DNA of 64,000 bases, taken from Methylorubrum aminovorans. Its GTDB lineage: Bacteria; Pseudomonadota; Alphaproteobacteria; Rhizobiales; Beijerinckiaceae. Shown one piece after another: positions 7,927-19,314 of this stretch; position 1 is the first letter of the stretch; the number at the start of each line of letters is the position of its first letter. The stretch covers positions 62,001-126,000 of the forward strand of contig NZ_BPRC01000011.1 of the NCBI RefSeq assembly GCF_022179725.1. Reading direction: 5' to 3'. Position numbers and translations under genes: made by a program. Below the pieces are notes generated by a model, which was not told the origin of the DNA, did not search any database, and saw nothing but the letters and a program-made list of their open reading frames with translations.

Positions 7927-10761
7927 TCACTGTCCCAACCGCTCCAGCAGGGCCGGCACGTGGACCTGGTCGGCCTTGTAGTTTCCGGTCAGCGTGTAGA
8001 TCACGATGTTGATGCCGCCGCGGAACGCCATCTCGCGCTGCCGCTGATCGCCGTTCACGGGGTAGAGCGGCTCGCCGTTGCGGCCGAGCGCCCAGGCGGC
8101 AGCGAGGTCGTTGCCGGTGATGATGATCGGGGTGACGCCGTCGCCGGCGCGCGCCGGGCGGCGCTCGCCGCCCTCGCCAGCGGGAGGAATCGTCTCGACC
8201 CAGGTCTGGCCAGTGCCATAGCGGCCGGGGAAGGCATCGACGAGGTAGAAGGCCTTGGTCAGCACGTGGTCCTGCGGCACGGGCTCGAGTTCCGGCACTT
8301 CGAGGGTCGCGAGCATCTTGCGCAGATACGCCGTCTCCGGGGTCGGCGGGCCGCCGGGGCGGGCGGTCTGGGCGTCACGGGTGTCGAAGATCACCGTGCC
8401 GCCGTTCCTCATGAAGGCGTCGATCTTGCGGATCGCCGCCTCGCTCGGCTGCGGACGCCCGGCGACGATCGGCCAGTAGATCAGCGGGTAGAAGGCGAGT
8501 TCGTCCTTCTCCAGGTTCAGGCCGGCGGGCTCGCCCGGCTCCAGGGCGGTGCGGGCGGCCAGCATCTGGCTCAGGCCCGATAGGCCGGCGCGACTTGCGG
8601 CATCGGTCGCGGCGTCGCCCGTGACGACGAAGGCGAGCCGCGTGGCGAGCGCCGATTCGATGCCGTTCGGCCGGTTGGCGGCCGGCTCCTGCGCCCGCAC
8701 CGGCAAGGGAGTGCAGGCCAGCGCGAGGCCGACCAGCGCCGGCAGAAGCAGGGCGGCCGGCGCCGCCTTCCCGGGCGAACCTCGGCCGAAACTGCGAAAA
8801 AAGCCGCCGAGCCAGAGGCCGGCCAGGGTGTCGAGGGCGAGCAGCGCCAGCGCGAGGCTGAACAGCAGCGCGCGCAGGTCGAGCGTCTCGGCGCCCGCGA
8901 GCGAGCCCATCCGTGCCCCCTTCAGGCCGGTGAGGTCGAGAGGTTCGAGCCGATCGCCCGGCACCAGCGCGTTGACGGCGATGCCGCCCTCCGCCGTGCC
9001 GTAGAAGCCCGGCGGGTGCTCGGGGCCGGCGCGGTCGGCGAAGTCGGCGGGCACCGCGGTGGCGCTCGCCGGGGGTGAGCCGAGCGCGCCGAAGCCGTCG
9101 AGGGTCAGGCGCGGGGCAAGCAGCGCGGCCTTCGCCTGCCGCCCGTCGCCCTCGCCGAGCTTGGCCGAGGGGCCGGCCAGCCCGACGACCCGGCGCAGCA
9201 TGTCCACGAAGAGCCCTGAGAGCGGCAGGTTCGACCACGTGGTGTCGGCGGTGACATGAAACAGCACCACGAGTCCCTGCCCGCGCTTGCCGGCCGTGAC
9301 GATCGGCGTGCCGTCCTGGAGCGCCGCCCAGGTCTTGCCCGGCAGATCGCCGTCGGGCTCGGCCAGGATCTGGCGGCGCACGCCGATATCGGCGGGCGGG
9401 TTGAGGCCGGCGAAGGGGCTCTCGGGGGCGAAGGCCGCCAGCGTCTTCGGCCGGTCCCAGGAGAGGGTGCCGCCGAGCGAACGCCCACCCCGGCGCAGGC
9501 GCACCGGCACCAGCGGGTCGTTGCCGGCGGCGAGCCGCGGCCCGGCGAAGCGCAGGAGCAGCCCGCCCTCGTCCACGAATTGCTCGACCCGCGCCAGCGT
9601 GCGGTCGTCGAGCGCGCCGACATCGGCGAGCGCCAGCACCGAGACCTGATTGTCGAGCATCTGGCCGATGGACTCCGCCGTGCCCTGACCGGCGCGGGGC
9701 TGCTGCACGTCGGCGAAGGGGGTGAGCGCCTTGGCGAGGTAGTAGGTCGGCGCCAGCAGCGGCTGGGCTTGATCGAGCGTGCCGCCGAAGACGAGCCCGA
9801 CCCGGCGGCGCTTGCCGCGCTCGTCCATCAGCACCACGGCGCCGGCCGAGCGCTCGCCCTCGATTTCCAGGCGGGCGATGGCGTTGCGCAGCTCCACCGG
9901 CAGGTCGAAGCTGACGCTCGTCTCCCGCGCCTCGGGCGGGAGCGTGAACCGGCTCTCGGCGAGCGGCAGGCCCTTCTGGTCGAGGGCCCGCACCAGCCCG
10001 GTATCACGGCCGTTGGCTTCGGCCCGCAGCACCTGGGCCGAAAGTTTTTCACCCGGCTGCACGGGAGAGCCTTCGAGGGCCAGCGCCGGAGAGCGCTCGG
10101 CCTTCAATACGGACACCGCGCTGCCGTGACGGCTCGCCAGTTCGCCAAGCCCTGTCGCGAAATCGCCGCTGCCCGCGCCGCGCACGCCGTCGCTGATCCA
10201 TACGATCGAGGCGCCGGGCATCCGCTCCAGGAAGGTGCCGATCGAGGCCAGATGCGCGTCACGGTCGCCGAGATGTGGGCGCGGCTGGATCGCGCGCAGG
10301 CGCTCCAGGGCCGCGGCCGGGGCCTTCGCCTCGAAGGGTGCGGGCGCCTCGGCGCTTGCCACCAGGGCCACCGGGCGCCCGTCGCGGGCGGCGGCCTCGA
10401 TCTCGTCGGTGGCCGCGCGCAGGCGCTCGCGCCAATCGTGGGCGGCGACGACTCCGTTGTCGAGGATGAGGAGCAGGGGGTTGCGTCCCGCGGCGGCGCC
10501 GATGCCGCCGGGATTCCACACCGGTCCCGCCACCGCGAGAATCAGGCAGGCGGCGGCGAGGATGCGCAGGAGCAGGAGCCAGGGCGGGGTGCGGGCCGGG
10601 GTCTCGCGCTTCGGCAACAGGTCGGCGACGAGCGCCAGCGGCGGGAAGGCGATGCGGCGCGGGCGCGGCGGCGTGACCCGCAGCAGTACCCACAGCGCCG
10701 GCAGCGCGACGAGGGCGGCCAGCGCGAGGGGAGCGGCGAAGGTGAGCGGAATCCCGAGCAA
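7927..10761 (-). CDS. DUF4159 membrane protein with N-terminal BatA-type region
   Basis: 944 aa. The N-terminus (about 1-80) is the BatA/aerotolerance-type membrane region: two hydrophobic helices around a basic-Pro stretch, PPRPRRIAFPPL. A VWA-like domain follows (LLLILDNG, SIVWISDGVRG). A long periplasmic part leads to a further pair of hydrophobic segments at about 630-690 (LDLRALLFSLALALLALDTL and the helix after AAPAALLLP). The last 220 or so residues are the DUF4159 domain (LAFYPLIYWPIV, NGGTVIFDTRDA), an amidotransferase-like fold. It lies 13 bases after the DUF58 gene, so it is co-transcribed with moxR-DUF58. DUF4159 proteins are regularly found in this cluster in alphaproteobacteria. 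The biochemical function is unknown. Confidence 0.88.
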   Translation of the reverse strand: MLGIPLTFAAPLALAALVALPALWVLLRVTPPRPRRIAFPPLALVADLLPKRETPARTPPWLLLLRILAAACLILAVAGPVWNPGGIGAAAGRNPLLLILDNGVVAAHDWRERLRAATDEIEAAARDGRPVALVASAEAPAPFEAKAPAAALERLRAIQPRPHLGDRDAHLASIGTFLERMPGASIVWISDGVRGAGSGDFATGLGELASRHGSAVSVLKAERSPALALEGSPVQPGEKLSAQVLRAEANGRDTGLVRALDQKGLPLAESRFTLPPEARETSVSFDLPVELRNAIARLEIEGERSAGAVVLMDERGKRRRVGLVFGGTLDQAQPLLAPTYYLAKALTPFADVQQPRAGQGTAESIGQMLDNQVSVLALADVGALDDRTLARVEQFVDEGGLLLRFAGPRLAAGNDPLVPVRLRRGGRSLGGTLSWDRPKTLAAFAPESPFAGLNPPADIGVRRQILAEPDGDLPGKTWAALQDGTPIVTAGKRGQGLVVLFHVTADTTWSNLPLSGLFVDMLRRVVGLAGPSAKLGEGDGRQAKAALLAPRLTLDGFGALGSPPASATAVPADFADRAGPEHPPGFYGTAEGGIAVNALVPGDRLEPLDLTGLKGARMGSLAGAETLDLRALLFSLALALLALDTLAGLWLGGFFRSFGRGSPGKAAPAALLLPALVGLALACTPLPVRAQEPAANRPNGIESALATRLAFVVTGDAATDAASRAGLSGLSQMLAARTALEPGEPAGLNLEKDELAFYPLIYWPIVAGRPQPSEAAIRKIDAFMRNGGTVIFDTRDAQTARPGGPPTPETAYLRKMLATLEVPELEPVPQDHVLTKAFYLVDAFPGRYGTGQTWVETIPPAGEGGERRPARAGDGVTPIIITGNDLAAAWALGRNGEPLYPVNGDQRQREMAFRGGINIVIYTLTGNYKADQVHVPALLERLGQ

Positions 10762-10774
10762 TACGGTTCGCCTT

Positions 10775-11689
10775 TCAGCCGAGCCCGCGCGCGGCGGCGA
10801 CGAGGGTGAGGACGCGCAGGGCTGCCTCGCTCGCCGGCCGGTCGGTGCGGTGGATCGTCAACGTCCAGCCCCGCTGCCGGGCGATCTCGGACAGGCCGTC
10901 GCGGTGCGCCGCGATGCGGCTCCGGTAGGCCTCGCCCCAGGCGCCGGCCTCACCGATATCGAGGCTCGCACCGCTTTCCGGATCGTGCAGCACGGCTTGG
11001 CCGGTGAAGGGGAAGCTCTCCTCCACCGGATCGACCACCAGCACGAGGTGGCCGCGGTTGCCGTGGACGGAATTGGCCTGCACCGCCTCGCGTACCCGGT
11101 CGAGGGGAGTCAGGAAATCGCTCACCAGCACGACCTCGTCGACGCGGCCGGGGCTCGCGTGCGGCGGCAGATCCTGGCTCAGCCCGGCCCGGTCGTTGAC
11201 CAGCGCCTGGGCCAGGGTCTCGACGATGCCGCGGGAGGCGCTGGCGCGGGTGAGCCCGAGCAGGCCGACGCGCTCGCCGCCCTCCACGAATGTGTCGGCG
11301 AGCGCCAGCCCGAGCACCAGGGCCCGCTCGACCTTCGAGGTCTGGGCGAGATCCGAGGCGAAGCCCATCGAGGCGGAGCGGTCGATCCAGATCCAGATAT
11401 TGTGGGCAGCCTCCCACTCGCGCTCGCGCACGTAGAGCCGGTCGTCGCGGGCGGAGCGGCGCCAATCGATGCGCGCCGCCGCCTCGCCGGTGACGAAGGG
11501 GCGGAACTGCCAGAAGCTCTCGCCCGGCCCGGCGCGGCGCCGCCCGTGCAGGCCGTGCGCCAGGGTGCCCGAGACGCGGCGCGACTCGAGCACGAGCCGC
11601 GGCATCACCTCGGCGAGCGCCAGCGCGCCGCCGGTCTGCGCACCGCCGGGGCGGCGGCTCTCGGCTTCGACGAGCCGGGTGGAGGCCAT
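10775..11689 (-). CDS. DUF58 domain protein (MoxR partner)
   Basis: 304 aa. The family core is clear: FRPFVTGEAAARIDWRRSAR followed by a VRERE stretch and WIWIDRSASMGF, which supplies a VWA-type DxSxS metal site. VDEVVLVSDFL completes the VWA-like fold. No transmembrane helix is present, so it is probably a soluble partner of the MoxR ATPase at the inner face of the membrane. It starts 11 bases after the MoxR stop and precedes the DUF4159 gene by 13 bases. MoxR-DUF58 pairs are widespread and proposed to act as metal-chelatase-like or chaperone systems. No substrate can be deduced here. Confidence 0.9.
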   Translation of the reverse strand: MASTRLVEAESRRPGGAQTGGALALAEVMPRLVLESRRVSGTLAHGLHGRRRAGPGESFWQFRPFVTGEAAARIDWRRSARDDRLYVREREWEAAHNIWIWIDRSASMGFASDLAQTSKVERALVLGLALADTFVEGGERVGLLGLTRASASRGIVETLAQALVNDRAGLSQDLPPHASPGRVDEVVLVSDFLTPLDRVREAVQANSVHGNRGHLVLVVDPVEESFPFTGQAVLHDPESGASLDIGEAGAWGEAYRSRIAAHRDGLSEIARQRGWTLTIHRTDRPASEAALRVLTLVAAARGLG

Positions 11690-11700
11690 CCGCGCGGAAC

Positions 11701-12711
11701 TCAGAGCTTGGCGGCGAGCTGGCCGATCAGGCCGGTCACCGTCTCGCCGTCGGCGCGCGCGGCGAATGTCACCGCCATGCGGTGCTTGAGCACCGGCTCG
11801 GCGAGCGCCTTCACGTCGGCGACGGAAGGGGCGACGCGGCCCTCGATCAGCGCGCGGGCGCGCACGGCCAGCGTCAGCGCCTGGCTGGCGCGGGGGCCGG
11901 GCCCCCAGAGCAGCTTTTTCGCGATGGCCGGATCACCACCCTCGGGACGGGCCGAACGCACGAGGTCGAGGATCGCGTCGACCACGGCATCGCCCACCGG
12001 CAGGCGCCGCACGAGGCGCTGCGCCGTGAGCAGTTGCTCGGTGTTCATCACGGTCTTGGCCCGCGCATCCTCGACGCCGGTGGTCTCGATCAGGATGCGG
12101 CGCTCGGCGGCGCGGTCGGGATAGCCGACGTCGATTTCCAACAGGAAACGGTCGAGCTGCGCCTCGGGCAGCGGATAAGTGCCCTCCTGCTCGATCGGGT
12201 TCTGCGTCGCCAGCACGTGGAAGGGGCGCGGCAGGTCGTGGCGCTCGCCCGCCACCGAGACGAAATGCTCCTGCATCGCCTGAAGCAGGGCCGATTGGGT
12301 GCGCGGGCTGGCGCGGTTGATCTCGTCGGCCATCAGGAGCTGGGTAAAGACCGGCCCCTTGACGAAGCGGAACGAGCGGCGGCGCTCGGCATCCTCCTCG
12401 AGAATCTCGGTGCCGAGAATGTCGGAGGGCATTAGGTCGGGCGTGAACTGCACCCGCCGCGCATCGAGCCCGAGCACGGTGCCGAGCGTCTCGACCAGCT
12501 TGGTCTTGGCCAGACCGGGGAGGCCGACGAGCAGGCCGTGGCCGCCGGCCAGGATCGTGACCAGGGCCAGATCGACGATCTTCTCCTGGCCGAAGATGAC
12601 TCCGTGGATCGCCTCCCGCGCCTCATGAATCGCGGCGAGGCAGGTCTCGGCGGTGGCGACGATCCCGTCGTCGAGGCTCGTCGTGCTGGCCGGTCCGGCG
12701 CCCTGTGCCAT
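11701..12711 (-). CDS. MoxR family AAA+ ATPase
   Basis: 336 aa, the usual MoxR length. Walker A is GLPGLAKTK (about 63-71), Walker B is LLMADE (about 125-130) followed by INRASPRTQSALLQAMQE, and the sensor motif is VLATQNPIEQEGTYPLPEAQ. The C-terminal lid helix is present. It is the promoter-proximal gene of the minus-strand cluster with DUF58, DUF4159 and VWA proteins, and it is divergent from the thioesterase-DUF1285-Nudix set across 199 bases. MoxR proteins act with VWA partners in assembly or activation of other proteins. The methanol-dehydrogenase mox genes are not adjacent, so a role in methanol oxidation should not be assumed. Confidence 0.93.
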   Translation of the reverse strand: MAQGAGPASTTSLDDGIVATAETCLAAIHEAREAIHGVIFGQEKIVDLALVTILAGGHGLLVGLPGLAKTKLVETLGTVLGLDARRVQFTPDLMPSDILGTEILEEDAERRRSFRFVKGPVFTQLLMADEINRASPRTQSALLQAMQEHFVSVAGERHDLPRPFHVLATQNPIEQEGTYPLPEAQLDRFLLEIDVGYPDRAAERRILIETTGVEDARAKTVMNTEQLLTAQRLVRRLPVGDAVVDAILDLVRSARPEGGDPAIAKKLLWGPGPRASQALTLAVRARALIEGRVAPSVADVKALAEPVLKHRMAVTFAARADGETVTGLIGQLAAKL

Positions 12712-12910
12712 GAAGTGAACCTTGCGATGACCGGGCGCGGTGGCCCGAAAGTGCCTGAGTCTGGCGCCGAACGCCGGCCGAACGCAAGCGCGGCGCTGCC
12801 GCGCGGCAGTTCGGCACTATATGGGCGGTCCAGGCGCGGCGGGCAGGACGCCCGCGACATCGTGCATCGCGGGGGGACGAGACCTCCGCAGTTCGGGGAG
12901 GCAAGATCGG

Positions 12911-13345
12911 ATGACGGACGAGGAGCGCGCGGCCTTTCCGAAGGGGTGGGAGGCCTTCACCGATCCCGGCTTCATCGCTCATGTCGGGCCGGTCTATCAC
13001 CGCACGGCCGGCGGTCGGAAGGAATTTGCCTTCCGTACCGACGAGCGGCACGGCAACCTCGTCGGCATCGTCCATGGCGGCATGCTGCTGACCTTCGCCG
13101 ACCGGGCGCTCAGCATCGTCGTGCGGGACGCCTGCGAGGGCGCGCGGGCCGTCACCATCGAGATGTCGAGCCAGTTCGTCGGCGCGGCGCAGATCGGCGA
13201 CCTGATCGAGACCGTGCCGGAGATCGTGCGCAAGACCGCCTCCCTCGTCTTCGTGCGCGGCACGCTGACCAGCGGCGGCCGGCCGCTGGCGGCGGTGACG
13301 GGAATCTGGAAGGTTCTGCGGGACAAGCCCGGCGACAAGTCATGA
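12911..13345 (+). CDS. PaaI-type hotdog-fold acyl-CoA thioesterase
   Basis: 144 aa with the hotdog-fold motif LVGIVHGGMLLTFADRAL, typical of PaaI/4HBT thioesterases (HGG followed by an acidic residue on the central helix). It should hydrolyse an acyl-CoA; chain or ring specificity cannot be read from sequence. I chose ATG12911 rather than in-frame upstream starts because a GGGGAGG lies shortly before it and the conserved family N-terminus begins here. Its stop overlaps the ATG of the DUF1285 gene (ATGA), and the set continues by a second ATGA into a CoA-type Nudix gene, so the three genes may share CoA metabolism as a theme. Confidence 0.85.
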   Translation: MTDEERAAFPKGWEAFTDPGFIAHVGPVYHRTAGGRKEFAFRTDERHGNLVGIVHGGMLLTFADRALSIVVRDACEGARAVTIEMSSQFVGAAQIGDLIETVPEIVRKTASLVFVRGTLTSGGRPLAAVTGIWKVLRDKPGDKS

Positions 13346-13926
13346 CCCAGCCTCCCTCCGACGATCCGGCTTTGGCCCGCCTCAGCGCCGCCCTCGGCGA
13401 GGTCGGCCAACGCGGCCTGCCGCCGGTGGAGCGCTGGAACCCGGAGCATTGCGGCGCGATCGACATCCGCATCGCGGCCGACGGGACGTGGTTCCACAAC
13501 GGCTCGCCGATCCGCCGGCCGAAGCTCGTGAAGCTCTTCGCCTCGATCCTGCGCAAGGAGCCGGACGGCTCGACCGTGCTCGTGACCCCCGTCGAGCGGG
13601 TGCGCATTCAGGTCGACGACGCGCCCTTCGCCGCCGTCGAGATGGCGGTGGAGGGCGAGGGCGAGGGCCGCCGCATCGCCTTCCGCACCAACGTGGACGA
13701 CCTCGTGCCGGCCGATGCCGACCACCCGATCCGCTTCGCCGACGGGGGGGACGGGCTCAAGCCCTATCTCCATGTCCGCCGCGACCTCTGGGCCTTGGTG
13801 AGCCGCCCCCTGACCTACGATCTCGTGGAGATGGGCGAGGAGCGCGAGATCGACGGGCAGGCGTGGTTCGGCCTCTGGGCCGGCGGCCATTTCCACCGCA
13901 TCGCCCCCGCCGGCGAGGCCGCATGA
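13342..13926 (+). CDS. DUF1285 domain protein
   Basis: 194 aa. DUF1285 features are visible: HCGAIDIRIAADGTWFHNGSPI near the N-terminus, then RPKLVKLFASILRKEPDGS, the VTPVERVRIQVDDAPF strand pair, and a C-terminal WFGLWAGGHFHRI. The fold is reported to be lipocalin-like with unknown function. Its start overlaps the thioesterase stop by four bases and its stop overlaps the Nudix start by four bases, so the three genes are translationally linked. The pairing of DUF1285 with MoxR, CoA-type Nudix and CCA-adding genes is a recurring alphaproteobacterial arrangement. Confidence 0.85.
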   Translation: MTQPPSDDPALARLSAALGEVGQRGLPPVERWNPEHCGAIDIRIAADGTWFHNGSPIRRPKLVKLFASILRKEPDGSTVLVTPVERVRIQVDDAPFAAVEMAVEGEGEGRRIAFRTNVDDLVPADADHPIRFADGGDGLKPYLHVRRDLWALVSRPLTYDLVEMGEEREIDGQAWFGLWAGGHFHRIAPAGEAA

Positions 13927-14663
13927 GGCTGGACGAAGCGGCGGGGCCATTGGAAGCGGGATCTTCGGAAGCGAGGTCCGCGGAGGGTGCGTCCCCGGAT
14001 GCGTTCGGCCTCGACGGCTTCCTCGCGCGGGCGGAGACCCGCCTGAGCCACGTGCCGCCGGGGCCGGGCGTGCCGCTGTCGAACCCGCGCGGCGACCACG
14101 ACCTCCAGCCGGAGGGCTTTGCTGTCGCGCCCGCCACGCCGCACCGGCCGGCCGCCGTACTGGTGCCGGTGATCGACCGCCCGGACGGCGTGACGCTGCT
14201 GTTTACGAAACGGGCCGCGCATCTGCGCGACCATTCCGGCCAAGTCGCCTTCCCCGGCGGCAAGGTCGATCCCGAGGACACCTCGCCGATCGACACCGCT
14301 CTGCGCGAGGCGCGGGAGGAGATCGGCCTGGAGAGCGAGGCGGTGCGTCCGCTCGGCTATCTCGATCCCTATCTCTCGGGCACGGGCTTCCTCGTGATGC
14401 CGGTAGTCGGCCTCGTGGCGCATGAGGCCGTTCTCATCCCGAACCCGGCGGAGGTGGCCGCCGTGTTCGAGGTGCCGCTCGCCTTCCTGATGGACCCGGC
14501 GCGGCATCTCGTCCGTTCGGCGGAATGGAAGGGCCGGACGCGCTACTTCTATGCCATCCCCTTCGCGGAGCACCTGATCTGGGGCGTCACGGCTGGGATC
14601 GTGCACAACCTCCAAGAACGCCTCTATCCCACCGCCTCGATCCCGGAACACCTCGACGCTTGA
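13923..14663 (+). CDS. Nudix hydrolase, CoA pyrophosphatase type
   Basis: 246 aa. A full Nudix box (Gx5Ex7REUxEExGU) begins at GGKVDPED and ends at REEIGL. Just upstream is the NuCoA-type signature LLFTKRAAHLRDHSGQVAFPGG, which marks the CoA pyrophosphatases (NudL/YeaB group). It should split CoA or acyl-CoA into phosphopantetheine and 3',5'-ADP. Start ATG13923 overlaps the DUF1285 stop (ATGA). The first 50 or so residues are a non-conserved Ala/Glu-rich leader. The neighbouring thioesterase makes a CoA-pool function plausible. Confidence 0.9.
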   Translation: MRLDEAAGPLEAGSSEARSAEGASPDAFGLDGFLARAETRLSHVPPGPGVPLSNPRGDHDLQPEGFAVAPATPHRPAAVLVPVIDRPDGVTLLFTKRAAHLRDHSGQVAFPGGKVDPEDTSPIDTALREAREEIGLESEAVRPLGYLDPYLSGTGFLVMPVVGLVAHEAVLIPNPAEVAAVFEVPLAFLMDPARHLVRSAEWKGRTRYFYAIPFAEHLIWGVTAGIVHNLQERLYPTASIPEHLDA

Positions 14664-14699
14664 CGGGCGCCCCGCGGCCCCTCGCAGATTGCGCCATCC

Positions 14700-14957
14700 A
14701 TGCTCCGCCTCGTCCTTCAGGAAATCCTCCTGTTCTCCCTGCCCTTCCTCGCCTTCGCGGCGTGGCTGCTGTTCGCCCGGCGCTCGCCGCTCGACCATGC
14801 GGAGTGGAAGCCGCACTGGACTCGGCTGGTCCTGGCCGGGTTGTTCATCGTCATCGCCTCCCTGGTCATGGTCGGCCTGACCGGGGAACGCACCCAGGAT
14901 GGCTACGTGTTGCCCCGCTTCGAGAACGGTCGGCTGGTGCCGGGCCATTTCCGATGA
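14700..14957 (+). CDS. small DUF6111-type membrane protein
   Basis: 85 aa with two transmembrane helices (about 4-25 and 42-62), separated by a basic-polar loop, and a short soluble tail QDGYVLPRFENGRLVPGHFR. This matches the DUF6111 proteins of alphaproteobacteria that sit next to the CCA-adding enzyme gene. Its TGA overlaps the ATG of that gene, giving translational coupling. The function is unknown. Confidence 0.8.
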   Translation: MLRLVLQEILLFSLPFLAFAAWLLFARRSPLDHAEWKPHWTRLVLAGLFIVIASLVMVGLTGERTQDGYVLPRFENGRLVPGHFR

Positions 14958-16240
14958 GCGCCAATCCGCTGCCCCCGCCGCTCCCCTCGCCGGTCCCACC
15001 TGCCCTTGCCGCGGACGGCCCCGCCCGCCTCCTGGCGCGGGCGGGCGTGCAGGCCTGCCTCGCCGCGCTCGATGGGCCGGGGGAGGAGACGCGTCTCGTC
15101 GGCGGTTGCGTACGCGACGCGCTGCTCGGCGCAAGCGTCAGCGACATCGACCTCGCCACCACGCTTCTGCCCGAGGCGGTGATGGCGCGCGCCCGCGCCG
15201 CTGGGATCAAGGCGGTGCCGACAGGGATCGAGCACGGCACGATCACCCTCGTCGTCGAAGGTCAGCCGCACGAGGTGACCACCTTGCGCGAGGATGTGGA
15301 GACCGACGGGCGCCACGCGGTGGTGCGGTTCGGCCGCGATTTTTCGCGCGATGCCGAGCGGCGCGACTTCACCATCAACGCGCTCTCGCTCGACGCGCAG
15401 GGCCGCCTGCACGACACGACGGGGGGCTTGGCCGACCTAACAGCCGGCCGGGTGCGCTTCATCGGCGAGGCCGCCACCCGTCTGCGCGAGGACGCCTTGC
15501 GGCTCCTGCGCTTCTTCCGCTTCCATGCCCGCTACGGACACGGCGCGCCGGACCCGGAGGGCCTCGCCGCCGCGATCGCGGCCCGCGACAGCCTGGACCG
15601 GCTCTCGCGGGAGCGGGTGCGCGCCGAGTTCCTGAAGCTGCTGCTCGCCCCCCGCGCCGTCGAAGCGGTGGCCTCGCTCAGCGAGACCGGTCTGCTGCTG
15701 CGCATCCTCGGCAGCGTCGGCGAACTCGGCCGCTTCGCCCGCAGCGCGGCGGCCGAGCCCGGCCTCGATGCCGTCGCTCGCTTCGCGGCGCTCGCCGTGC
15801 GCACGATCGAGGATGCGGACCGGCTGCAGGAGAGCCTCCGCCTGTCCCGCGCCGAGCACGCCCGCCTCACCGACTACGCCGCGGCGCTTGCGATTCTCCA
15901 CGACCGGCCGGTGATCGCGGTGGAGGCGGTGCCGGCCCTGGTCGCGACCCACGGCACCGGGCCGTTGCGCACTCTCCTCTCCGCCCTCGACGGTGAGCCG
16001 CGCCCGCTCGTGACAGCCGAGGCGCGGAAAGTCCTCGACCGGATGGAGGCCTCGGGCATGCAGCCCCTCTTCCCCGTCACGGGCGCCGACCTCGTGGCGC
16101 GCGGCGTGCCGCCGGGCCGGGCGGTCGGAGCAGGGCTGAGGGCGGCCCGAGAACTCTGGCTCGCCAGCGGCTGCTCGGCGGATGCGGAGGCGCGGGAACG
16201 GCTGATCGCGCGGGCGCTGGAGGTGGCAGGGGCGCCGTAA
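14954..16240 (+). CDS. cca: CCA tRNA nucleotidyltransferase
   Basis: 428 aa of the class II nucleotidyltransferase superfamily. The catalytic head has LVGGCVRDALLG followed by SDIDLAT (the DxD metal site), then RRDFTINALSLD and RLREDALRLLRFFRF, which are the nucleotide-selection and neck motifs. It adds or repairs the 3' CCA end of tRNA. Poly(A) polymerases share the head, but the alphaproteobacterial position after DUF1285-Nudix-DUF6111 favours tRNA maturation. Start ATG14954 overlaps the DUF6111 stop. It ends 190 bases before atpC, which comes from the opposite strand. Confidence 0.92.
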   Translation: MSANPLPPPLPSPVPPALAADGPARLLARAGVQACLAALDGPGEETRLVGGCVRDALLGASVSDIDLATTLLPEAVMARARAAGIKAVPTGIEHGTITLVVEGQPHEVTTLREDVETDGRHAVVRFGRDFSRDAERRDFTINALSLDAQGRLHDTTGGLADLTAGRVRFIGEAATRLREDALRLLRFFRFHARYGHGAPDPEGLAAAIAARDSLDRLSRERVRAEFLKLLLAPRAVEAVASLSETGLLLRILGSVGELGRFARSAAAEPGLDAVARFAALAVRTIEDADRLQESLRLSRAEHARLTDYAAALAILHDRPVIAVEAVPALVATHGTGPLRTLLSALDGEPRPLVTAEARKVLDRMEASGMQPLFPVTGADLVARGVPPGRAVGAGLRAARELWLASGCSADAEARERLIARALEVAGAP

Positions 16241-16370
16241 GACGGGATCCGCCTGGTTGGTTGCGCCTCTCCGCCTCGCGATGACGGGATCGGGCAAAAC
16301 CTGGGGCCATCCACCCGAAACGCGACAGGATGGCTTCCGCACACCGCCTCGCGAGCGCGCACGTCTTCCG

Positions 16371-16403
16371 CGAAAACGAAAAAGGCGCCGGTTTCCCGAC
16401 GCC
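16371..16403 (-). terminator. intrinsic terminator of the atpHAGDC operon
   Basis: Read on the minus strand, GGCGTCGG (16403-16396), a GAAA tetraloop and CCGGCGCC (16391-16384) form an 8-bp stem with one G-U pair, followed directly by TTTTTCGTTTTCG. It lies 28 bases beyond the atpC stop, the right place to end the ATP synthase transcript. Confidence 0.88.
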
Positions 16404-16430
16404 CTCCAAAATCCGAAACTCCGAAAAGAC

Positions 16431-16832
16431 TCAGAGGCTCAGCGTGTGCTTGGCTTCCTGCATCTGGACGATCTGAGCGTTCAGGGCCTCGCGCTTGGCG
16501 TAGTCCTGGGTCGCGTCGCGGGCCAGCTCCGCCGCCTCGATCTCCTTGTCGAGCATGGCGGGGGTCAGCTCTTCGATCGGCGCGGCGCGCTCGGCGAGCA
16601 CCGTCACGGAGGTCGGCCCGATATCAGCGAAGCCGCCCTGGACGTAGATGCGCTTGCCGTTGCCCGCCGTCTCGGTGACGGTGATGACGCCGACCTTGAG
16701 GGCGGTCAGCACCGGGGCGTGGCCCGGCAGCACGGTCATCTCGCCCTCGGCGCCGGGAAGCTGCACCGCCTCGACCTCACCGGAATACAGCGTCCGCTCG
16801 GGGCCGACGAAATCGAACTGGAAGGTGGCCAT
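16431..16832 (-). CDS. atpC: ATP synthase F1 subunit epsilon
   Basis: 133 aa. The N-terminal beta-sandwich domain is clear (TFQFDFVGPERTLYSGEVEAVQLPGAEGEMTVLPGHAP, in two pieces TFQFDFVGPE and GEMTVLPGHAP), followed by YVQGGFADIGPTSVTVLAERA and a C-terminal helical hairpin from about 88 to 130. Epsilon is part of the central rotor stalk and can inhibit ATP hydrolysis. It is the last gene of atpHAGDC, 79 bases after atpD, and is followed by an intrinsic terminator. Confidence 0.95.
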   Translation of the reverse strand: MATFQFDFVGPERTLYSGEVEAVQLPGAEGEMTVLPGHAPVLTALKVGVITVTETAGNGKRIYVQGGFADIGPTSVTVLAERAAPIEELTPAMLDKEIEAAELARDATQDYAKREALNAQIVQMQEAKHTLSL

Positions 16833-16911
16833 GCGTCAGGTGTCCGCGAGAGGTTGAGCGGTGCGCGGACCGGATCGGTTCCGCGCACCGGGTTGGAAGC
16901 GTCGGCCGTTG

Positions 16912-19279
<2,368 letters not shown>

Positions 19280-19314
19280 CGGCGGATTTCCAGATCGCTC
19301 GCGGACGTCTCGGC

